NCBI GenBank assembly: GCA_012840395.1
Contig: DULL01000057.1
Span: 1-51,124, forward strand
Direction of reading: 5' to 3'
DNA from: Clostridiaceae bacterium
GTDB taxonomy: Bacteria > Bacillota > Clostridia > Acetivibrionales > DULL01
Length of the DNA stretch: 51,124 bases
Positions 46,059 to 51,124 of this stretch are shown piece after piece (position 1 is the first letter of the stretch; every line of letters starts with the position of its first letter). The notes under the pieces were generated by a model. That model was given only the letters and a program-made list of their open reading frames with translations. It ran no database searches and was not told the DNA's origin. The translations under genes and the position numbers were made by a program.

Positions 46059-46104
46059 GGACTTATAGGAAAATTGTAAAATAAGAATTTATTAATAAAT
46101 TCTG

Positions 46105-46157
46105 AGCAGAGACAGGATATTAATAACCAGAAAAAGTCTCTGCTTCTTCGTTTTTTG
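46105..46157 (+). terminator. Intrinsic terminator after the paralogous pair
   Basis: AGCAGAGAC (46105-46113) and GTCTCTGCT (46136-46144) form a perfect 9-bp stem with a 22-base loop, followed by TCTTCGTTTTTTG. It ends the 45135-46058 transcript. Confidence 0.7.
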
Positions 46158-46261
46158 ATTAACTTAATGAACGAGAGGAAAAATGCAAGACTATTCTCGG
46201 CAGAACAGTTAAAGCCGGGATATTCCAGGTAAACTTGTCAACAATTGAGTAAAAATAACAC

Positions 46262-46290
46262 TTGACAGCTAAGGATAATAGTGTTACTAT
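46262..46290 (+). promoter_or_regulatory. Promoter of tRNA-Leu
   Basis: TTGACA at 46262-46267, 17-base spacer, TACTAT at 46285-46290, 13 bases before the mature tRNA. Typical strong stable-RNA promoter. Confidence 0.8.
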
Positions 46291-46303
46291 ATTAGAGCAA
46301 TGC

Positions 46304-46392
46304 GCCGGAGTGGCGGAACTGGCAGACGCACAGGACTTAAAATCCTGCGGTCCGTGAGGGCTGTACCGGTTCGAGTCCGGTTTCCGGCACCA
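46304..46392 (+). tRNA. tRNA-Leu (anticodon TAA)
   Basis: An 89-base class II tRNA with CCA encoded. The acceptor stem is GCCGGAG with TTCCGGC. The anticodon stem CAGGA/TCCTG encloses CTTAAAA, anticodon TAA. A long variable arm (CGGTCCGTGAGGGCTG) follows, then a T-arm with GGTTCGAGTCC. It reads UUA codons, which are frequent in this AT-rich genome. Confidence 0.97.
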
Positions 46393-46419
46393 ATTGCATT
46401 CAATCATTATAAATATATT

Positions 46420-46450
46420 AAAAGCACTTGATATTTAAGTGCTTTTATGT
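46420..46450 (+). terminator. Terminator between the two tRNAs
   Basis: AAAAGCACTT (46420-46429) pairs with AAGTGCTTTT (46437-46446), then TATGTT. It is a modest terminator for tRNA-Leu; the T-run is partly within the stem. Confidence 0.6.
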
Positions 46451-46493
46451 TATTATAAATGATGTGGCTTTTAAATTGAATATTATTATATAT

Positions 46494-46570
<77 letters not shown>

Positions 46571-46580
46571 AAATTTACAA

Positions 46581-46619
46581 AAAGTAGCTAAAATCATTAA
46601 GATTTTAGCTACTTTTTTA
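46581..46619 (+). terminator. Strong terminator after tRNA-fMet
   Basis: A 15-bp perfect stem, 46581-46595 with 46601-46615, a 5-base loop ATTAA, and a T-run. It works in either direction because the arms begin with AAA and end with TTT. Confidence 0.9.
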
Positions 46620-46800
46620 CTACATTATGTCTATATCTGTACGCAGTCTCAGCAAATTTATCATACATTGACAAATAATAACATTAACAATAGAATAAAA
46701 TCGCAGATTTAATATAAACGTGATGGTAAGAAGTTAACAATGGGTTTTTCAATACATGATAATGTTAATTAATTTCTTTTTTATATTAGGAAGAAGCTCT

Positions 46801-46908
46801 ATGGAGAAGAAAATATTATACACGACTTCATTTGAAGATATAATTGAATCAATTTCAAATATCTGTAATTGTAGTGAAACTGAATATGAAGGTTGTAAAG
46901 GAGATTGA
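46801..46908 (+). CDS. Possible 35-aa small ORF overlapping the next gene
   Basis: ATG 46801 with AGGAAG about 9 bases ahead opens a 35-codon frame (MEKKILYTTSFEDIIESI, then CNCSETEYEGCKGD) with three cysteines near its end. It overlaps the 85-aa ORF by 23 bases in another frame, which would allow coupled translation. Unknown family; coding status uncertain. Confidence 0.3.
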   Translation: MEKKILYTTSFEDIIESISNICNCSETEYEGCKGD

Positions 46909-47143
46909 GGAATCTACGGATCCAAATAGCAGGTGGCCTTATATAATAACATTGGAATGGGAAATCGGACCGAAGCAGGGGATAACCTTTGCAGATGCCG
47001 GCCTTGATATTCGTCCAAGGGTAGGGGATACCCTTTATGCTATTACTTATGACAAAGCAAAAGAAATTATTGACCTCTTAAATGACCAACCTGACCTACC
47101 AAAGAGTACTATTGAATTTTTGGCAAACGAGTATAAAGAATAG
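46886..47143 (+). CDS. Small hypothetical protein
   Basis: 85 residues from ATG 46886 (an open frame extends to 46844). It contains tryptophans and a beta-rich look (RWPYIITLEWEIGP, FADAGLDIRPRVGDTLYAI) followed by a helix and acidic end. No recognised domain; no strong ribosome site, but an overlapping small ORF upstream might couple its translation. It is the first gene of the accessory region after the tRNAs. Confidence 0.55.
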   Translation: MKVVKEIEESTDPNSRWPYIITLEWEIGPKQGITFADAGLDIRPRVGDTLYAITYDKAKEIIDLLNDQPDLPKSTIEFLANEYKE

Positions 47144-47167
47144 GTTTGCTGGGAGAAAATTGTATAT

Positions 47168-47248
47168 ATGATATCAAAAGACGTATTAAAAGTATTGAAA
47201 ATAACCAGACCCACACTTACGAAGTATGTAAAAGACGGCATAATTTGA
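47168..47248 (+). pseudogene. IS607-type serine recombinase, N-terminal stub
   Basis: 26 codons, MISKDVLKVLKITRPTLTKY followed by VKDGII and a TGA. This closely resembles the N-terminal MerR-like helix-turn-helix of clostridial IS607-family transposase A (serine recombinases), where the text normally continues into a YDYxE loop and a resolvase domain. Nothing of the catalytic domain follows in any frame. It looks like a remnant of a mobile element. Confidence 0.55.
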
Positions 47249-47267
47249 AATTCCGTATTCAGACTGG

Positions 47268-47441
47268 ATGGACACACCTCATTTTGTGTACAAGCTGAGC
47301 TCTGGGTTTACTCCAAACAAAATAGTCAAGACCGGTACTATTTATAAAAACGGCAGAGTCTGGTGTATGTTGGACACCTTGTTTATCTGCGATACTATTT
47401 CAGAAGCTCGGTATGAAACAAAGAGAAGACTACAACAGTAG
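47268..47441 (+). CDS. 57-aa ORF, unrecognised fragment
   Basis: ATG 47268 to TAG 47441 (MDTPHFVYKLSSGFTPNKIV ... WCMLDTLFICD ... TKRRLQQ). The frame is open a little further upstream without a start. It looks protein-like, with strand and helix patterning, but no family is recognised. It lies directly after the recombinase stub and may itself be a fragment. Confidence 0.3.
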   Translation: MDTPHFVYKLSSGFTPNKIVKTGTIYKNGRVWCMLDTLFICDTISEARYETKRRLQQ

Positions 47442-47560
47442 TTTATACATGCACAGATAGATTTCTGATAACGATGTTAACGAAAGCAATGTAAGGACTA
47501 CGTAATTAATGGTATTTACTTTCTTTATTACATGCATTGTTAAATGAGGGTGATGATTAC

Positions 47561-47823
47561 ATGAGAAATAGTACACAAGTAACGAAGAATCAGCGCTATG
47601 TTCCATGTTGTGTACTTAAGTTTTTAAAGAATCAGATGAAGCCTTTAAGAAAAAGAAAAAGCGGATATTTCATGTAATCCACAAGAAAAATAAGATTTTT
47701 CCATCAACAATAAATGATGTGATGTCAGCTCAATTGTTTTATGAACATGGTAAGCTCCAGAATAATGAAATTGAAAAAAGACTTAAGAAGTTTGAAGCAT
47801 GGTACAATAAAAAACATGGATAA
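47561..47823 (+). pseudogene. Frameshifted small gene of unknown function
   Basis: ATG 47561 with GAGGGTG ahead starts MRNSTQVTKNQRYVPCCVLK. At the T-run near 47621-47625 the frame needs one extra T to continue as FKESDEAFKKKKKRIFHVIH and on to a clean stop at 47821-47823 (ending FEAWYNKKHG). Without the extra base it stops at 47677. Joined, the protein would be about 87 residues. The stop overlaps an ATG (47824) opening a 24-codon ORF (MITLIEEYEAGKVKFSKVRH). Probably a decaying gene; a sequencing indel is the alternative. Confidence 0.4.
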
Positions 47824-47894
47824 ATGATAACATTAATTGAAGAATACGAAGCGGGGAAAGTAAAATTCAGTAAAGTAAGGCACAAGCTTTCAAT

Positions 47895-48737
47895 TTGATT
47901 GAGCCAATGATTAAAATGCATTTAAGAAGTGGCGCAATAATGTATGAACTTAACTATTGGCAAGAAAGAAACCACTCGAATTATAGTTTATTCCGGATGC
48001 TTGACAGGTTATTAAATCATAATTATTCTATTAGATTTGCTAATGCACTTATCAATTTTCATGAATTCTTTATAATAAAAAGTTCTAGTAAAAATTTTAT
48101 AATATCGGATCAATTCATAGCAACAGCTTCACTTTCCTTTAAAGCACATTTTATGAATGCTACAAATCGAACAATTGGGTTAAGAGACGTTATAGTATTT
48201 TTACCTTTGTCAAAGGTATATTACATTTGTTTTTATAACGGAAACAAGCCCACATATATTAAAGAAAATCAGCTTAAGCAATTAACAATTGACCAAACAA
48301 ATGAAGTTAATAGCGTTATAATGAATAATTCATATATGCAAACAGCAGGGCCAACTTATGATACGCTAGATAGAGCTCTACAGAAATTTAAAGATGATGA
48401 ACCTACCGCTATCTATTATGGTGGCGGCAAGGTAAGTGGTGGAGTGGAACGCCGCAAAGAGGTTTTCTATTATGATAGAGATAGGTTAATATATGACTTT
48501 GTGGTATCAGCGTTTGATTATCATCGATTTTTTGGAGTTAAAAAAAGTGAACCTTGTCCATGTGGAAGTGGAAACTCGTTTGGAGAGTGTTGCAGGTTTA
48601 AAGTGAGACAATTTGACAAGTTTTTGGAGAGGGTAAAGCTGCAGAGTGAGAATAAATATTATGACCCTTATGGCATTCCGGATTGTGATTTTCATCAAGA
48701 AAATATAATTGAATATCATACTAGAAACAGAGATTAA
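47895..48737 (+). CDS. SEC-C motif (zinc-binding) protein
   Basis: Up to 280 residues. The C-terminal part contains a SEC-C zinc motif, EPCPCGSGNSFGECC (about residues 220-234), as found at the end of SecA and in many stand-alone proteins of mobile and defence regions. The first 210 residues match no family I recognise; they mix helices (MLDRLLNHNYSIRFANALI) and strands. The start is uncertain: the frame opens with TTG 47895, and ATG 47907, 47916 and 47940 are alternatives, none with a strong ribosome site. Confidence 0.75.
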   Translation: MIEPMIKMHLRSGAIMYELNYWQERNHSNYSLFRMLDRLLNHNYSIRFANALINFHEFFIIKSSSKNFIISDQFIATASLSFKAHFMNATNRTIGLRDVIVFLPLSKVYYICFYNGNKPTYIKENQLKQLTIDQTNEVNSVIMNNSYMQTAGPTYDTLDRALQKFKDDEPTAIYYGGGKVSGGVERRKEVFYYDRDRLIYDFVVSAFDYHRFFGVKKSEPCPCGSGNSFGECCRFKVRQFDKFLERVKLQSENKYYDPYGIPDCDFHQENIIEYHTRNRD

Positions 48738-48776
48738 TTACATTATATTGCAGATAATTTTCATAACAAATTATAA

Positions 48777-48805
48777 TTGACTAATCAGTTACTAATTAGT
48801 ATAGC
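48777..48805 (+). promoter_or_regulatory. Promoter with palindromic operator-like spacer
   Basis: TTGACT at 48777-48782, 17-base spacer, TATAGC at 48800-48805. The spacer contains the palindrome ACTAATTAGT (48791-48800) and a second ACTAAT half at 48780-48785. A repressor bound there would block the promoter. It probably drives the two genes at 48838 and 49132. Confidence 0.5.
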
Positions 48806-48837
48806 ATGAGTATCTTATAAGATGAGGAGGCATTTTC

Positions 48838-49089
48838 ATGGCACAAACAAGAGTTGTGGTATTAAACGAAACTAAAAAAGGGAATCCCGGTGAATGGACA
48901 CTTTGTTTCCAATATTGTCGTTATGAGTATGAAGATGGGACTGAGGAAAATGGTTATAGGTTTATCTGGCAACGGCCGGATGGAACTTTACAAGCAGCAA
49001 GAGGCCAGTCGCGGATACCGTCTATCGCTGATATCCTTTTGTTGGTGAGTGAGGCGATTAAAGGTGGATGGGGAAATCATTGTGAGTAA
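48838..49089 (+). CDS. Small hypothetical protein, partner of the nuclease-like gene
   Basis: 83 residues with a beta-rich, tryptophan-containing core (EWTLCFQYCRYEYEDG, YRFIWQRPDGTLQAARGQ) and a C-terminal helix. It resembles no family I recognise. The start ATG follows GAGGAGG at good spacing. It lies 42 bases ahead of the PD-(D/E)XK-like gene under the same promoter, so an accessory, antidote or specificity role is possible but unproven. Confidence 0.75.
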   Translation: MAQTRVVVLNETKKGNPGEWTLCFQYCRYEYEDGTEENGYRFIWQRPDGTLQAARGQSRIPSIADILLLVSEAIKGGWGNHCE

Positions 49090-49131
49090 CTTTTAAAAGG
49101 TATAGAATAGACGATAGGGGGGTCTGAGGTC

Positions 49132-49827
49132 ATGAAGCTATTGTCTGAAGGTATAATTGAAAAGTATCTTATTAAGTATATAAACAACAAATGGACAAGC
49201 ATGCAACTGGAAGATTTTCAATATCCAGGGAGAAGATTTCCGTTTGTTATTGAAGAAGCAGTTTTAAATACTGCTCTTACCGGAAGCATCTTCCAATATA
49301 TGCATGATAATAACGATTATTCTTCTACATTGGTATCTGAAGCGAAGGTTAAACGGACAGGAGATAGAAACGGTCGATGTGACATCATTTGGTATTCCGG
49401 TGACACAGTACACTATATTGAGCTTAAAAGTGTATTTTTATATGATACAGCTGAAGAAAATCTAAATAAAGCCTTGTATTTTCTTAATGAAGCAGTTGAG
49501 CAAGCATATTCAATTGTTCCAAAGGACATGTTTAAAGATGGCGTGACAGAAAATGAACGTTGGTATGGATACACCCCTAAACACCGATATGGATTTGTGG
49601 GTGGGTTTATATTCTCTGAGATAAATAATAGAGATAAGAGCTTCATCAATTATCAGAAATTACTTAATAATGATAAATTAGTAATCGGAAGCAGCATTAA
49701 ACCAATTGTTTATGAAAACCAGTTTACAGGTGAACCTTTAGACATTTCGTATTACAGGCAAGAAGGCCAAAAAGTAACTATTAAATCAGATGGTTATTTC
49801 TTTATATGTGCAGAGTTTGAAATCTGA
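49132..49827 (+). CDS. Protein with PD-(D/E)XK nuclease-like signature
   Basis: 231 residues. Residues 65-100 read as a restriction-endonuclease-like core: Glu70, Asp84 in GRCDIIWYSG and Glu97-x-Lys99 in HYIELKS. This gives the spacing D-x12-ExK typical of PD-(D/E)XK folds, preceded by a helix with FVIEEAVLNTAL. The rest is alpha/beta with aromatic strands. It might be a defence nuclease, a transposon-linked nuclease or a non-catalytic relative. The start ATG lies after a GGGGGG-type ribosome site. The gene follows a small unknown gene and precedes zinc-ribbon debris. The nuclease call rests only on the motif. Confidence 0.65.
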   Translation: MKLLSEGIIEKYLIKYINNKWTSMQLEDFQYPGRRFPFVIEEAVLNTALTGSIFQYMHDNNDYSSTLVSEAKVKRTGDRNGRCDIIWYSGDTVHYIELKSVFLYDTAEENLNKALYFLNEAVEQAYSIVPKDMFKDGVTENERWYGYTPKHRYGFVGGFIFSEINNRDKSFINYQKLLNNDKLVIGSSIKPIVYENQFTGEPLDISYYRQEGQKVTIKSDGYFFICAEFEI

Positions 49828-49920
49828 GATACAATGGAGAGAAGGTGATTGAATAATTGGGTTGAGAATGTAATTTCATAATTTTTCACACAGACCTTTA
49901 TTCTAATCCATCCATACATT

Positions 49921-50001
49921 TTTTGCATACATTTTTTGCCTTTATATTCTTTTACATCTCTTGCCTCACCACAAAATATGCAACTGGATTATATTTTTTA
50001 G
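49921..50001 (-). pseudogene. Decayed AbrB-type zinc-ribbon tail, copy 1
   Basis: Read on the minus strand with two frameshifts it gives KKYNP, CIFCGEARDVKEYKGK and NVCKKCMDGLE-stop. The CxxC...CxxC pattern is like the C-terminal zinc ribbon of clostridial AbrB/SpoVT-like regulators. The 81 bases align without gaps to copy 2 (50350-50430). It begins 12 bases after the end of the small membrane protein gene. Confidence 0.55.
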
Positions 50002-50012
50002 AACTATATGGA

Positions 50013-50300
50013 TTATTGTTTTTGTCTAAGCAATTTAACACATCCCAATATTACGAACATGAATCCCAGAAGCATAAAAACAACATAGACCACAGGAATT
50101 ATCGGATGACCCCAAGGACCAATATATGAAGTGTCTCTTCCACTTTCTTCAAGCAATTGCCAAAGCAAATACATTGACAAACCAGAGCACACAGATGTAA
50201 AAATTCCAAATATTATACTTATCAAAGGTTTATCTTTCATAGCGATGGCAGAAATACAAAAACATGTGAAAGCAAAAAAAGCGAACATAATAGCTTCCAT
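50013..50300 (-). CDS. Small membrane protein, three predicted helices
   Basis: 95 residues with hydrophobic segments at about 3-21, 26-48 and 66-90 separated by a short GPWGHP loop. The C-terminus is basic (CVKLLRQKQ). No family recognised. AGAGGGAT stands 5-6 bases ahead of the ATG; the stop of the decayed zinc-ribbon copy 2 lies two bases ahead, so the two were once translationally coupled. It is flanked on both sides by the 81-base repeat. Confidence 0.75.
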   Translation of the reverse strand: MEAIMFAFFAFTCFCISAIAMKDKPLISIIFGIFTSVCSGLSMYLLWQLLEESGRDTSYIGPWGHPIIPVVYVVFMLLGFMFVILGCVKLLRQKQ

Positions 50301-50349
50301 AACTATCCCTCTACCACAGTTGATATTTTAGCGGCTTCCTTCATGCAGT

Positions 50350-50430
50350 TTTTGCATACAGTCTTATTCCTATAAGTTCCAACATATCTTGCCTCACCGC
50401 AAAATACTCAACCTGGATAATATTTTTCAG
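50350..50430 (-). pseudogene. Decayed AbrB-type zinc-ribbon tail, copy 2
   Basis: Minus-strand reading EKYYPG-stop-VFCGEARYVGTY followed by RNKTVCKNCMKEA and running to a TAG just before the membrane protein start. A TGA (50410-50408) stands where the first zinc cysteine would be. It is the paired copy of 49921-50001. The DNA-binding part of an AbrB protein is absent upstream. Confidence 0.55.
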
Positions 50431-50526
50431 TATAATGTTATTTCCATCTATAAATATTTATAAAGGGTCATTTATTGCATAAAAAGTCTCTTCTAGTTTC
50501 TAGCAGTGGATTTTTGTCATTTTCGA

Positions 50527-50826
50527 CTATGGCAAATACTTTATAATTTTAATAGTACTAATAATATTAAATATTATGCCGATAGCTCCTAATATTGACC
50601 AAAATATCATCAGCCATTTTATTATATTGATTGATGACAATAATGATGATAAATAATACTTGTTTATATCCAGCAAATCATTTATCCCTGATGCAGTCTT
50701 TATCCTAGTATGGAGTATAATGTCTTCATTGGATATGTCGCTTGTATTGACATTAGGATAACTTCCTTCGTAAATTCCATTATTTTTTATGTAGTCATCA
50801 ATAATTATTTTGAGTTTACGGTTCAT
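50527..50826 (-). CDS. Small membrane-anchored protein
   Basis: 99 residues. A hydrophilic N-terminal 60 (MNRKLKIIIDDYIKNNGIYE, then NVNTSDISNEDIIL) is followed by one or two hydrophobic helices (about 65-95, WLMIFWSILGAIGIIFNIIS). AGTGAGGT precedes the ATG. No family recognised; composition is A/T-rich like its neighbours. It might be transcribed together with the membrane protein at 50300. Confidence 0.7.
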   Translation of the reverse strand: MNRKLKIIIDDYIKNNGIYEGSYPNVNTSDISNEDIILHTRIKTASGINDLLDINKYYLSSLLSSINIIKWLMIFWSILGAIGIIFNIISTIKIIKYLP

Positions 50827-51056
50827 ATCGGTACCTCACTTTTTGCTTATATCATTTGTTTATATCATATAACAAAATTTTACATATAACAATAATAGGG
50901 AAGAATGTATTTAAAAGGTTTTATTTTTGACAACTATTTGACTACTATAAACGCAAAATAGAGGTCAAAAATGCTAAAAAATAAAACGTGCTACAAAATA
51001 TAATGATACCAGAAATTAAGACAGACAAAACGGCCAAAATAAGTTAGTATGGAACT
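50827..51056. other. Gap before the transposase, probable IS left end
   Basis: About 230 bases without a gene. TTGACA and TTGACT occur at about 50927 and 50937, and a TATAAA at about 50945, but spacing is poor. The left inverted repeat of the insertion sequence should lie here; it cannot be fixed without the right end. Confidence 0.3.
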
Positions 51057-51124
51057 ATGGAAAAGAGAAGAAATTTTACACCGGAAGAAAAAGCAAAAAT
51101 AGTGATTGAGGTCTTAAGGGAAGA
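51057..51124 (+). mobile_element. IS3-type transposase OrfA, 5' end (cut by window edge)
   Basis: 22 complete codons, MEKRRNFTPEEKAKIVIEVL followed by RE, the N-terminal helix-turn-helix of IS3/IS911-type OrfA transposases (pattern RRxFTxEEKxxIV). The reading frame is open at the window end. It marks the right side of the accessory region as a mobile-element boundary. Confidence 0.7.

Noticed and set aside
47615-47630. Programmed frameshift in the 47561 ORF
   Set aside because: The G-TTT-TTA sequence is not a proper slippery heptamer, no downstream stimulator was seen, and the surroundings are decayed. A simple indel in a T-run is more likely.
50408-50410. TGA as selenocysteine in the zinc ribbon
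   Set aside because: The reading frame is a short fragment without a start, no SECIS-like hairpin follows, and the sister copy is frameshifted. Decay explains it.

Overview
The window is AT-rich chromosomal DNA from an anaerobic, spore-forming, low-GC Gram-positive bacterium, most likely a member of the Clostridia. The reasons are: a T-box-regulated branched-chain amino acid operon; a nine-gene V/A-type ATPase operon; the sporulation-linked yabM-yabN-yabO-yabP-yabQ-divIC-yabR block known from Bacillus and Clostridium; an oxygen-sensitive-type radical SAM enzyme; and strong AGGAGG-type ribosome binding sites, many with GTG or TTG starts. The species cannot be named from the sequence alone.

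Layout. 1-1738: a DUF951 protein and an HtrA-type membrane-anchored protease. 1838-8981: a promoter, a T-box leader, then ilvB-ilvN-ilvC, leuA and cimA (acetolactate, ketol-acid, isopropylmalate and citramalate steps). leuA carries an in-frame TAA exactly between the catalytic/linker part and the leucine-sensing domain. 9438-13054: a two-gene unit of a large PHP-type (CehA/McbA-like) metallohydrolase with a propeller-like N-terminus and an anaerobic sulfatase-maturase-type radical SAM enzyme, with no sulfatase in the window. 13506-14686: a split chromate transporter pair. 14790-21389, minus strand: guaA-purB-purA-purC-purF, one purine operon with a clear sigma-A promoter and a leader hairpin. 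21711-28483: a small unknown protein, an orphan fumarate-reductase-like flavoprotein, an aldo/keto reductase with ferredoxin-like cysteines, a phosphohexomutase, a Gfo/Idh/MocA dehydrogenase and an L,D-transpeptidase.

28825-38749: an MFS transporter followed by the V/A-ATPase operon in the order G/H-C-I-K-F-E-A-B-D, with a 19-bp perfect palindromic repeat element sitting between B and D. 38946-44024: the yab sporulation/division block with a HU gene inside it. 44181-44783, minus strand: ribosomal protein L25/Ctc. 45135-46058: two tandem paralogous small proteins. 46304-46570: tRNA-Leu(TAA) and initiator tRNA-fMet(CAT), each followed by a terminator.

46620-51124 is different. It is an accessory stretch with gene debris (an IS607-type recombinase stub and a frameshifted ORF), a SEC-C zinc-motif protein, an unknown 83-aa protein coupled to a protein with a PD-(D/E)XK-like nuclease signature, two small membrane proteins, two decayed copies of an AbrB-type zinc-ribbon tail, and the start of an IS3-type transposase gene at the edge. 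This is the best place to look for something undescribed. Other candidates are the interrupted leuA, the PHP-hydrolase/radical-SAM pair, a dispersed clover-like intergenic repeat seen twice (about 9076 and 14719), and an inverted-repeat-bounded element between divIC and yabR.
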